Of a stretch of 64,000 bases of DNA, positions 1 to 11,380 are shown piece by piece; positions within the stretch are counted from its first letter, which is position 1; every line of letters starts with the position of its first letter. A model generated the notes under the pieces. It saw nothing but the letters and a program-made list of their open reading frames with translations. It made no database searches and was not told the DNA's origin. Position numbers and translations under genes: made by a program. This DNA is from Sipunculus nudus (Eukaryota > Annelida > Sipuncula > Golfingiida > Sipunculidae). The stretch is from positions 94,078,723 through 94,142,722 of the forward strand of contig CM049309.1 of assembly GCA_026874595.1 (NCBI GenBank). The letters are read 5' to 3'.

Positions 1-3000
1 CATATTTGAAATTGAGGTATTGGTGGCGCCACCTGCATCGGCTTTTTTTGTACGGGGTCGACAGTGCCTTTATCACACTGAAGGCTACAAAAACTTCTTC
101 TCTGAAACCATATGGCCAAAATGTTTAATATCGCACAGAAATGATCCTAGGGTAGTGCTTTCTGAAGTTTGTTCAAATGGTCTCTTTTCAGTGACTTTTG
201 GCTAAGTTATGGGAAGCTGAATTTAATCATATGCCATAACAGCCCATTTTATCTCAGTGGCCACAAAGATCTTCTTCTCAAAAACCACTGGGCCAAATTC
301 TTAAATCTTGCACATTAATTATCCTCAGATGTTGATAATTCAAGTTTGTTCAAATGGTTTTGGTTCAGTGCTTTTTGGCTGAGTTACGGGAAGCTGAACT
401 TAGCCAGTTTGCTGTATCTTCCTATATGAGTTATAAACCTGCCAAATGTTTTTCGACTGATGCCACTGAAGCCAGTTTGTTAAATATTTTACATGAATAA
501 TCCCTACCATAATTCTATAATTGTCATTAATGGTTCCACATGAATGATTTTTGGCTGAATTAAGGAAATTGAATTGAGTCATTTTACCATATATGTTAGC
601 TGTGTTATGCTGTTACATCTAGCCTGGCACCAGTTTATCAGAATCTATTACATCATGCCACTAGACATTTAGATTTCAGGTTATCTTTAGTTAATATTGA
701 CAAGAAAGTTTTTTTAAAAGCTTTTTAAAATTTTAAATTTATGAATTAAGTCATTCATCATACCAGGCAATATTACAATCAAGGATATTCAGCTCTCTGT
801 GGCTATATAAAGACAACTGAATGTGGATTATAAATTATTGGTATCCCTATTAAACTTAATTCAAGAATTTGCCATCAGTGAGATATATCTGTATTTTAAT
901 TTTGCATTCAGTATGCATCCGTAATAATTTTACATATATTCCTGATTTCTTTTTTTTATAAAAAGTTAGCTGAAAAGCATTTTGTATTGGAAAAATAAAT
1001 TTCAAAGTTATTTCAAGTAGGGACCACTTTTGTGTACAGATGGGAGCACTTGGTTTACCATTGGCAGATTGCCTGTGCCTTGATGTTGGCCATTAGCCAG
1101 GATGATGTCAGCTGTATAAATAATTTTGGCACAGTGCCAGGATTGGAAGAAGTGCAGCCAGGTATAGGTCAAGAGTTCACTCAGTGCAGTAGCTGCATTC
1201 TATTTATAGCTTTGGCTCACTGCATCATATTTGGTACCAAAGTTCAGCCTGAATCTATTTATAGCTTTGGCAGACTGCCAACTTTGTCAGATTATGCAAC
1301 AGGTCAAGAGTTCACTTAGTGCAGCCAGGTACAGGTCAAAAGTTCACTCAGTCTAGCCAGGTGCAGGTCAAGAGTTAACTCAGTGCAGTAGCTTGAGGCA
1401 GCAATTTGTCACAGGTCACTCGGGGGCAACTGCCTTACTCACCTAAGCCTTGTCAGCCCAGTTCATCAAACTCTTGGGAAGTTTGTTGTATTGGACTGAT
1501 ATTTTGACCTGTCTATGTGTCTTTGATGGTATTCTCATAAGACATGTTGGTATTCTTATAAGACAGGTGGTGCCACCTACATTGACTTTTGCAGTGTATG
1601 CGCCTGCTTACTTCTACAGAGGAATTTGATACATCAGCCTAAAATTTGGCATGTTTATACATATCGGGTAGCTTTATAGTGTACATGGCTGGTGGCACAA
1701 ACCTACAATAATTTTTGCACAGTGTATGTCCCTGCTTATTTCACAGGAGGGGTTTGACATATCAGTCTGACATTGGGCATATTTATATATCTCTTCGTTG
1801 TATATAAGACTGGTGGTGCCAGCTACAATCATTGTATCCGCCTAATCAGAGTTTTGCAGATACTATGATTTCAGTCAGACGCTGATGCTGCCGCCATCAC
1901 TGCATAGGTTTCTGGAGAACTTCTTTATAACCACTGGGCAGAATTTTTTAAAATTCGGAATTATGATCAGTCACATGTAAACTGGTGCGCCCTCATTTTT
2001 CATTGACCTCTGACCTTTCCTCTCTGCCCAGCGTCCATTTGTGCGTCTGATTCCAAACATAAACCCACATATCTCGGTAACCGTTTGACCAATAAGGCTA
2101 AAGATTTTGCACAAATGTAGCCCTTGGAAAGCTTTATAACATACACTAAAAATGGTGGCGCCACCTGGCACCATTTTTGCACAGCGTTCATCTGTTCATC
2201 TGCCTTGGGATAAAAAAACTCATCTCTGCATTGGTTGGACTTATCCACCTGAAATTTTGCAGGTTTATACATCTTGGACGTCTTTCTTGATTTATGACAG
2301 GTGGCTCCACCTACATTCAAGTTTACACTGCAAACATCCAAGCTCATATCTCGGGAACCGTTTGACTGATTGGGCCTAAATTTTGCATGTGTATAGATCT
2401 TACATAGCTCTTCATCATAGGCAAAACTTGTGGCGCCACCTGCAACCACTTATGCACAGCGTCCATCTGTTCATCTGCGTTAGGATAAAATCACTCATAT
2501 CTCAGCAGTGGTTTGACATATCCACCTGAAATTTTGCAGGTTTATATATCCTGGACAGCCTTCTCGATTTTATGACAGGTGGTGCCACCTACATTCACGT
2601 TTACTCTTCAGACATCCAAGGCTCATATCTCGTGAACCATTTGACCGATTGGGCCAATATTTTGCTTGTGTATAGATCTCACATAGCTCTTCATCATAAG
2701 CAAAACTGGTGGTGCCACCTGCAACCACTTATGAACACCGTCCATCTGTTCATCTGCCTTGGGATAAAATCACTCATATCTCAGCAGTGGTTTGACTTAT
2801 CCACCTGAAATTTTGCAGGTTTATACATCCTGGACAGCTTTCTTGATTTATGACAGGTGGCTCCACCTACATTCACATTTATGTTGCAGACATCCATTCT
2901 GATATACAACAGGCCTCACTCTATTCCCCTTGCCACTTAATCCATGCCTCACTTCACCTGTCCCACTCTGATATCTGCGGACTCTATATACACATAGTCG

Positions 3001-3208
3001 CTTTAAGCGCTTGTTGACTACCAACATTATTCTAGTTTCAAATGTGCTAGTCTGAAACTTGCAGGTCTGAAATGTCCATTTTGCTGAAATCATAATGACT
3101 AACGTAGATATGCAGGACTTAAAAGGATCAATATTAAATTTTAAAAATAAACCTCCATTCATACTCCCAAACTTTGCATAGGTTCGCATTAGGCCTGTAG
3201 GCCTTGTT
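1..3208 (+). mobile_element. Family A element, copy A1 (cut by window edge, interrupted by B1)
   Basis: Bases 1-1836 match 29950-31745 (copy A2) almost base for base for about 1.8 kb, apart from small indels. The 5' end lies outside the window. The match stops at the B1 insertion (1837-3035), and the element resumes at 3036. It ends with GGTTCGCATT and a hairpin (AGGCCT-GT-AGGCCT) followed by TTGTT near 3208. The same terminal block occurs at 31891-31922 and 43236-43265. One GGTGGCGCCACC palindrome is at 24-35. No coding frame is credible: the frame from base 20 begins at TTG and stays open only about 60 codons. Class is inferred as non-autonomous Helitron/Helentron-like from its ends. Confidence 0.75.
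1837..3035 (+). mobile_element. Family B Helitron-like element, copy B1, nested in A1
   Basis: Starts at TCCGCC after TTGTA and ends at CTAG followed by TT, like the other B copies. The 5' hairpin (degenerate here) leads into GGATACTATG-type sequence and a decayed GCC run. About four internal units of 280 bp follow, each with phrases such as TCTCGGGAACCGTTTGACC and one or two GGTGGCGCCACC-like palindromes. The 3' hairpin is degenerate compared with B2. TGACCTCTGACCTTT at about 2004 is a nuclear-receptor-like half-site pair. No transposase or helicase is encoded, so it is non-autonomous. Confidence 0.75.
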
Positions 3209-5970
3209 AATGAATTTTTTATCGGATTTTTCAACTTTGGCCCTGTGAGCAAGATATCATCAAAGGTATTCAACACAAGAACTTCATTTCTTCAGTGCTG
3301 ATGCATATTTACAAAATCTTGGTCATGTTCAAAGATGGGTGACCTTGACCTACTTTCAAGATTACAGAGCTCAGAATAGAGTAAAACTTAGGAGCTTATT
3401 TCTCAGGAAGCATTTGGTGGATTGTTATGAAACATGGTGCATACCTCTCAGTTTAAATTTATAACTGAGACATTACAGATTTAGGTCCATGTGAGAACAA
3501 ATATTTTGTACTTGTTACTGTTACCACGTATAAACACTGTTCTTTTGGCTGAGGGCTTTTGTCAGCTTTTGCTGATATTCTAGTTTTTTATGAATATAGG
3601 ATATCTTAAGGAGCTGTGTGTTATTGATTGTACTACTTGATTTTAAGATGTATATATGGATTTAGACTTGGTATGCAAGCCCACTCATTTATGCCAGAAA
3701 AGGAGTGGAAACAAGGTTTAAACCTATATTTCATTAACATTTGGGGACAGGCTGCAATGGGAATACAGGAAGCAGGTAGTGTATCTGTGATAAGAGCAAC
3801 ATTAAAGGAAACCTCCAGAAGGTTAGCTGACCCATCAAATGAACTTAAAGTGAGCACAGAGATGATACTGTCAGCAGCTAAGAGAGGATGACAGTTGAGT
3901 GTAAAAGGCTCCAGCATTTAAGTGGAAACTAAAGAAACATTTAACAAAAACATTGACATTTAAGGATGCACTTTACTGAAAGAGGGAACACCTTAATACA
4001 GAAAACATACATTTTTGTAACTCTTGCTATGTAAAAGGTCTTGTAGAGTTTTAAGAAAACATTGAATAGATGGTCTATCAGCATGAACCTGACTTAAATT
4101 GTGCCATAGACAGGTTCACTCACATCATTACAGAAATTGATCCCAGGGTTAATTATGCCAGCTCAGAGGTGAAAGTGCTTGTTCAGATGTTGATTTCATA
4201 CAGATGCAGTATGTGAGAGAGCAAAACAATTGTGTTTTCTTGATACTCTTGGAATTAAATTCCTGTCACTGAGGCCAGTACTATTTGGTGGGAGATAGGA
4301 TTTGTAAACCCATCAAGTGGAGTTTGAGATTATTTCAGATAAGAACAATTGGTATGCTGCCAGAGAAACTGCTTACAGGCTTCAAAAGATCCAGCCCAAC
4401 AGAACTTTATGGACTCCATCTTGAGGAACAGACACCACTGTCAGACTTGTCTCCATCTAGCTTTCCCTTGGCTCCAGACCAGAAGTAATGCAGTCATTGC
4501 CCAAGGCCAAGAGTCAAATCAAATGTTGAAACAAAAACTAGAAAAAAGCATGGAAAGGTTCATCCCAGGTGGGTTTAACTTGTTAGATAGGAAATTAACA
4601 TGAGAAATAGATCAGAGTTCTGTCCAAAGTAAGATTTACTTGACAAGTTTCCGATCTGTTTTTATTTTTACTACATCTACAACAGAGGTGAGATCTGTTA
4701 AACTGGGTCAATCAACCAGTGAAAGAGAAAGTGAAATAAAACAGGTGAAATCAACCAATCAAAGAGGATAATTCAGTAAAAATGGTTAAATCAAGTTGAC
4801 CAATAAAGAGGAAATGTCAGAGTATTTCAACAAAAGTTACGACCTTTTATGTATTCAAGTTCATGCTTGGGATATTTACAAAAGCAGACCAACTCAGGAA
4901 TAGTCCAGCTTTATCTGCAGCTCACATTAAACAAAAAGAACTATATGTCTGATAGTTTAACTGCTAAATCTTGAGTGAGCTTCAGCCATGAGATAAAACA
5001 TTGTTTGAACTCAAATGTTTCATAGATAACCCAGTTATTTTGTAAATGTTATTGACAGATTAAGATGAATTACCTCCAGAGAAGTTACACTCATGGAGAT
5101 TTTCCTGACTGACTGCAGCTTACTTCCAAGGCATTCAGCTCAGCCTTTTTCATATTCCAGAGTAGTATGCAAGTAGACCCAAGACATGTGTAAAATGCTT
5201 TCTTAAAGTAGGTTACTTATTTGTGTTCAGGTTAATGGACAATTGGTGTCTTTAAAACTCTAAGCCTTGGCATTGTTTCACAGAACATTTATTACAAATA
5301 GAAATCTGTCCAGTTGATAAAATATTTATTATGCTTGTGCAGTTTATCATTCATCCTTATCTCTTTGCTCCCTGCTTCTGGTCTCACACTGTCATCAGAG
5401 ATAATTATCATATATGTAGCTGTCTGTTGTTGTATGTCAGGAAACTGTAAAGATTTTATTAAACAGACATCTATCCAGGTCAAAGGAATAGGAAAAGAAA
5501 ACTTATATTATCAAATTGTTCTTTACCAGTACCACTAGATAGATCTGAAAGTAGCTATAGAATTATTATTGAAATCATGTTTATAGCAAGTTCCAAATTG
5601 AATATGAATAATCATTGTTAACCAATGTTAAAAGTCTGCATGTTTTATTCATAATTGCATTTTCATAATGAAATATTCATTATTTTGAAATAATAGATAT
5701 GGTAATGCTGCCGCATGTGTCATTCATTAATTGCGCATATGAAAGTCTTTTCCTTATCTGTTTAATGAGGTGTAATGATTATATGGATTATATATAGCCG
5801 CTGCTTAAGATATCTGTGGCTCACCTGTACTGTGTTGTCATGGTAATCTTGAAGAGTGTTTCTACCAGTATACATTGCATCATCAATCTGTCATCATATT
5901 TTATGAAAAATAAAATGACATAATGATGTTAATCATATTTTATAAAAGGTGACACAATGTTGTAATTGTA
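3209..5970. other. AT-rich single-copy stretch, probably intronic or intergenic
   Basis: There is no tandem array and no match to families A-D. A decayed protein-like segment is annotated separately at 3640-4600. Bases 5690-5880 hold a dense run of TAAT, TATCTG and CACCTG motifs and could be regulatory. The rest shows nothing I can name. Confidence 0.5.
3640..4600 (+). pseudogene. Decayed protein-coding relic of unknown origin
   Basis: Three neighbouring plus-strand segments look protein-like but are separated by stops and frame changes. The first runs from about 3664 to 3891 and is rich in charged residues. The second, at 4073-4216, is open for 47 codons and reads HEPDLNCAIDRFTHII in part. 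The third, at about 4285-4600, has two overlapping frames that continue each other across a likely frameshift near 4420-4490. No splice signals fit. I do not recognise a family; a dead transposon gene or a processed pseudogene would both fit. It could also be chance, because each piece is short. Confidence 0.3.
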
Positions 5971-7442
5971 TCCGCCAAAACGAAGTTTTGCGGATACTAT
6001 GTTTTTGACCGGGTTCCGCCGCCGCCGCCGCCGCCGCCGCGTTCGTTTCCGGAGAACTCCTCTGAGACTACTGGACAGATTTTTCCGAAACTTACACAAA
6101 TTATCGGGTCACATGTGAACTGGTGCCTAACCAAGTGACCTTGACCTCTGACCTTTCGTCTCTGCCCAGCGTCCGTTTGTGCGTCTGTTTACACACATAA
6201 ACCCATATATCTCGGGAACCGTTTGACCGATCCGGAAAATTTTTTTACACAAATGTAGCCCTGGGATAGCTTTATAACATACACAACAAAAGGTGGCGCC
6301 ACCTGCAACCATGTTTGCACAGTGTCCATCTGTTCATATGCCTGGGGTTAAAATCACTCATATCTCTGCAGTGGTTTGACTAATTCACCTAAAATTTGGC
6401 ATGCATATACATCCTAGATAGCTTTCTCAATTTTATGACAGGTGGCGCCACCTACATTCACGTTAACGCTCCACACATAAACCCATATATCTCGGGAACC
6501 GTTTGACCGATCCGGAAAAAATTTTTACACAAATGTAGCCCTGGGATAGCTTTATAACATACACAACAAAAGGTGGCGCCACCTGCAACCATGTTTGCAC
6601 GGTGTCCATTTGTTCATCTGCCTGGGGTTAAAATCACTCATATCTCTGCAGTGGTTTGACTAATTCACCTAAAAATCGGCATACGTATACATCCTAGATA
6701 GCTTTCTTGATTTTATGACAGGTGGCGCCACCTACATTCACGTTGACGCTCCACACATAAACCCATATATCTCGGGAACCGTTTGACCGATCCGGAAAAA
6801 AATTTTACACAAATGTAGCCCTGGGATAGCTTTATAACATACACAACAAAAGATGGCGCCACCTGCAACCATGTTTGCACAGTGTCCATTTGTTCATCTG
6901 CCTGGGGTTAAAATCACTCATATCTCTGCAATGGTTTGACTAATTCACCTAAAATTCGGCATGCGTATACATCCTAGATAGCTTCCTTGATTTTATGACA
7001 GGTGGCGCCACCTACATTCATGTTAACGCTGCAGACATCCAAGCTCATATCTCGGGAACCGTTTGACCGATCCGGAAAAAAATTTTACACAAATGTAGCC
7101 CTGGGATAGCTTTATAACATACACAACAAAAGGTGGCGCCACCTGCAACCATGTTTGCACAGCGTCCATCTGTTTGTCTGCTGTGGGATAAAATCACTCA
7201 TATCTCTGCAGTGGTTTGACTTTTCCACTTGAAATTTTGCATGTGTATATATCTTGGATAGTTTCAAGTTCAAATAACAGGTGGCGCCACCTACAATCAT
7301 GTTTATGTGGCAGAGATCCAATACTAATATTTTACATATGTAACTCTATATCCCCTTGCCACTCAATCCATGCCTCACTTCACCCGTCCTTCTCTGATTT
7401 TGGCGGATACACGTAGTCGCTTGTCGACTACCCGTATTCTAG
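5971..7442 (+). mobile_element. Family B Helitron-like element, copy B2 (best preserved)
   Basis: The 5' end is TCCGCCAAAAC-GAA-GTTTTGCGGA, an inverted repeat, preceded by TTGTA. A GCC triplet run follows at about 6017-6040. The core is a tandem array with a 280-bp period (anchors at 6191, 6471, 6751 and 7031). Palindromes GGTGGCGCCACC fall at 6292, 6441, 6572, 6721, 7001, 7132 and 7280 (the one at 6852 is mutated). Near the 3' end GGCGGATAC mirrors the 5' GTATCCGCC. Then comes the hairpin GTAGTCG-CTTGT-CGACTAC, seven bases, and CTAG. These are Helitron hallmarks, and the added inverted end repeat is typical of the Helentron/Helitron2 branch. It has no coding capacity. Confidence 0.85.
6017..6040 (+). 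repeat. GCC trinucleotide run inside B2
   Basis: About eight uninterrupted GCC triplets lie just inside the 5' end of B2. Other B and D copies carry shorter or interrupted versions at the same place. Confidence 0.9.
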
Positions 7443-9845
7443 TTCCAAAATGTGTTTAAAAAATGTGGGTTTAAGTATCATTTTAAGTCATTGTAAACTT
7501 AATGTAATTCCATTACATCTGGAAGTATGGATTGCTATCACTGAGCCAATTCTTCAGGAAGAATTATTAACAGGAATACAGTTGTAAGTTCAGGTTTCTT
7601 TCAGTTTGATATATAAAACTTGATAATATTTTTCTACTGTTTTTGTGGACATCATGCCTTGGTGAATCAGAGTGTAGAATGTCATCACCCACTAGCTGCT
7701 GGTTTCAGATCTGACCTTTACATAACTCAGAAAATAGATGTCCTTCATCTGGTTGATCTCTGGGGGATGGATCTTCATCACACAGAAGTAGAAACATCCC
7801 CAATGTATAACAACCGCAGCCTCGGTGGCTGAGGGGGTCTACATGGCATCAGTGTCTTCAGCTCTTGTCACAATATGCCAGGGCTGGAGCAAGGCTGAGC
7901 AGAATGACTGAGCCAGCTGTAAGGAAAGTGGAGCTTTACCTGGAGCCAGGAAGAAGGTCCTAGATTCAATAACGGCAGACTGTGCAGGCGGGCTCTCCCG
8001 GGCATCCCCCAGGAACAAGCTAAAACTGTGAAAATGTGATATATGGTAACATTCCTCCTCCAGACCAAAAGCCTCCAGCCTCCAGACCATCTTGTCTATC
8101 TGACCTCGCTGAGGTGACATCTATATTTTTCTGTGCCACCACAGACTTATTACCTGTGTTATCAGAATTGAGGAAGTAATGTATTCACCTCTTCTGTTTT
8201 TTCTGTTTGTGTTTCTATGTATACTTCCTGTGTATGAAATAAATCAGTGGATCCCACAGCATTTTATGAAGAAACGGGTCCAGTTTAAGGAAACCAATTT
8301 AAGGAAACTTATAACAGATATGGTATATTTCATCCACATTCTTAATTTGTATTGGCACCTTCATTTGAGCAGATTTTAATCTTTAAGTGGCAGGGAATAA
8401 ATGTGGAATAAATGCATATTTTGAGTGGCCTTGATAAAAATCAAGCTATGAAAAAATATATTTGAGCTTTTAATCTTATTAAGATTTCAAGTATTTGTCA
8501 GTTTTTGTATTATTTTCGAATTATTTAGTATAAAACAAATGAATAGCTCCTGGTGCTGACTTCTAGTGGTGAAATTTTGTACTTATGTGAATAGAGGAAA
8601 AGTTCAATTCATTTTGGAAATGATCCATACTGTTGGTTTATGAAGGAAACATTAACTGACATCAGTATGATAAAATTATATGACAAATATTTTAAATATA
8701 TATGTATTAGTAATTCAACTACCTTAATAACCTTTTTAGGTAGATACTTTATATATTTATTCTGTAAGCACAGAAACTGAATTCTGTAGCCAGTAGTGAA
8801 TTAAAATTCCTAATTTATAAAGTACACAGTAAAATGAAGTTTGACATAGCCATCAGACCTGCAGAACACCTACACTAACCCAGACTTTAATTTGTTCACT
8901 TATTCTTAGCCAGAAAATAACTTGTGAATCCCATGTATGCCCCTCATAAGATTTCAGCCTTTATTTTTTTTACCATGACTGGATCAGTAGTTAAATTTAA
9001 CTTTCAAGTCATACTCCCAAATATTGTCATGCCTGAACATAAATGGTAAAAGTAGCACCAATCTAGTTGGGCCAGTAATTTCTGAATCCTTTGATGGAAT
9101 TTTATATGAATTCACTCACTTTTCATAAATAATTGGGTTAAAAAACACCTCAAGGAAAACTAGATCTCTGTGGAAAATCATAATTGAGCTAAATAGTTCC
9201 CTTCGTCTAAATTCCAATATATTGTTTTTATTAAAATGATAGATGTTGTTAAAATGAAAACCAAGACAAATGTTGACTGTTTGTATAATGGTCCTCTTGG
9301 CCATTGTTTATAATTAAATTTGAGTTCTATCACTAAATTGGATTTCTTTCCCCATGATATTACAGGTTAAATTTTGATTAATCAAACAGGACTTATGTTT
9401 TCTCATGTTAGTTTATTCTTTTACAAATAAAGATTTTTTTATAAATAAATGCATCTTAGGATTGAGCTAGGCCTTTTGGACTTCTGCAGCCTTTTGGACA
9501 TCTGTATCAATACTTAGATTTGTGAAGATGTATATGCTGGTAAAATTTGAATAAGCACATGTTCTGTTTTGATAATGACAAAATAATAAAAAAAATATAC
9601 CCTGATTATGTGTGTCATGTCAGAGTACCACTCCTGTGTCTGTGGTCATACATTGATCTTCAGAGCCTGAAACATTGAATCCTATGGAGAACAATTTGGT
9701 AAAAAATGCTCATAATAAGCACGACAGAAATGTAGTGTTTTGCTTTCATATGTCAATAATATCAATTGTTGGGGCTTTTGGATGGTGTTGTCACAACCCC
9801 TGGATGAAAGCCGGTAATGTTATTTGTTGTTTGTCGATATAACAG
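7443..9845. other. Single-copy stretch upstream of the first supported exon
   Basis: No array and no copies of families A-D. Bases 7650-8125 are less AT-rich than the surroundings and hold opposing short open frames of under 95 codons with no splice context. The remainder is AT-rich and shows nothing identifiable. Confidence 0.5.
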
Positions 9846-9930
9846 CTGGTCCCTGGGCAGAGTGCTCGGCCACGCATCATGTATTCACGTAGAACACCAT
9901 CCTTCACAACTGTGACAGACCTACAGTCAG
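9846..9930 (+). CDS. Internal coding exon 1, unrecognised protein
   Basis: Bases 9846-9930 are flanked by a 3' splice site (GATATAACAG before 9846) and a weak 5' splice site (TCAG then GTACAT). Only one frame is open. It starts in phase 0 and ends one base into a codon. The 28 codons include RPRIMYSRRTPSFTTVTDL, a basic then Ser/Thr-rich stretch resembling a disordered, phosphorylatable linker (RRTPS would suit a basophilic kinase). The single leftover base fits exon 10735-10775, which starts with the matching two bases, so the two probably belong together. I do not recognise the family. The weak donor is the main doubt. Confidence 0.5.
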
Positions 9931-10734
9931 GTACATGATTCAGCTGTTTGTTTTATTGTCTGGTTGTCGTTGCGTTTTCAGATCCTAATGACTGTGAGTG
10001 TTTTATATATTTACAAAACTTTCATAATGTAGTTACCAAGTTTGTTTTGCCATATTGTTGATGCAGCTTGCTTGCTTTCTTTTTCTTATAGTATTTGTAT
10101 TTTTACCTTGTAGCATTGATTAGTATTTTGAGTTGCTCAGGTCAATCCTATGCATGTACATTGCTTCAAATAAAAATAAATTTTACGGTGTGTTTAAAAG
10201 TTGATCTCTTTGTCCATCACTTTTCTCAGTATAAAGCCCCAGTTTGTTTCACCTTCAACCATATTTACAACAACCTTGGAGAGTGAACAAACAGTATACT
10301 CTTTACAACATCAACTGGATATTCTTGAAGGGGCACCAAAAAATAAATATTATTTATAAAATGACAGAACATATCAGCAAGGTATGGAGAACAACACCAG
10401 AAATCTGCTGATTATGTATTGTTTGACAGGAGTGTTGTAGAGAGACCTCTAGTGGGTATTGTGTGAAAGAAACATGTCAGGCTGTAGAATGGAAAAGTGC
10501 TTTTTACAAGAGAATTCTGATTATGTGTAAACTATGTGCAACAATTAGAGTCAGTCATCACACTCGGTGTTCTATGAGCTACAATACAGTTTTACTACAA
10601 AGTGGTTTGCATGTAATAACTTCTGTGTGAAGTCCCCTTGTACTCTTTGGCTAATCTTATAAATGTATTTATCTGTGCTTTACCAAAAAATGGATAATTC
10701 CCAGTGTGTTTTTTCCTTAAATGGATTATTGCAG
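9931..10734 (+). other. Putative intron between the two 5' exons
   Basis: The stretch begins GTACAT and ends with TTTTTTCC...TTATTGCAG. It contains AT-rich unique sequence and one short open frame (10095-10286) with no supporting signal. No repeat is recognised. Confidence 0.45.
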
Positions 10735-10775
10735 AGCAGTACGTTGATGATGAACTGGACCTGCCAGTGTTTGTG
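10735..10775 (+). CDS. Internal coding exon 2, unrecognised protein
   Basis: This 41-nt exon has a good acceptor (TTTTTTCC tract, then TTATTGCAG) and a consensus donor (GTGAGT at 10776). Read with the single base left from 9930, it gives SEQYVDDELDLPVFV, an acidic then hydrophobic peptide with no stop, and it ends exactly on a codon boundary (phase 0). The two exons total 126 nt, or 42 codons. Agreement of phase and frame across two independent exon calls is the main evidence. The next exon should start in phase 0; a candidate 13-nt exon at 27138 would fit. The function is unknown. Confidence 0.55.
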
Positions 10776-11380
10776 GTGAGTGGACAATGATAATGGTTGT
10801 CATCACATATGAAAGCACAGTGCTGGTCATTAAACAAAAATGATTAATGAAGGGTAGTATTGCAGTGTATCTCTGTGTTTGTGCCCATTTGCATCAACAT
10901 CCTGAATGCATTAGGAGTACTCCTGCATGAAACTTAATCTGCGGTGAAGGCATACCAGGCCCGGGGTCTACTACGATCCAGGTCTTTACCCGAGTTCTTT
11001 GTGTAGTAACAACAAAGTACCTGGCAGGCATTACAGGTAGAAATCTGAACTTGAGGTGAGAGGCTGTGTGAAGCCAGGGAACACCTGAAAACAGTTAGGA
11101 AAACAGGAAGTAAGCTGGTTGTGTTGGTGCAGTCTTATCGTATCAGATCGCGATGCCGGCAGTCCAGGTAAATCTTCACCTGGCAGCAAAAGGCACATTC
11201 CCTTATTCTCCAGAACTAGACTGGTCTCAACCCACTATCCTAGATAGCTTCCATCATACATTCATTGATCATCATTCTGTTAATTAATTTACATAGCAGT
11301 TTTATAGAATAACAGGCTTGTTTTTTTGTGCTGTCTGAAATTTCCAAAGAATCAGATGAATGATCAGATAATGAGTGAAT
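10776..11380 (+). other. Intron start, single copy
   Basis: Unique sequence between the donor at 10776 and the large 65-bp satellite. No open frame, array or transposon end is seen. Confidence 0.5.

Noticed and set aside
20-205. Frames beginning MVAPP or MVAGGA at many places
   Set aside because: They start at TTG inside the GGTGGCGCCACC palindrome, which reads similarly on both strands; they mark transposon copies, not genes.
7810-7970. tRNA-derived SINE or tRNA gene suggested by TGGCTGAGGGG and GGTCCTAGATTCAA
   Set aside because: The two box-like motifs are about 135 bp apart and no cloverleaf can be drawn.
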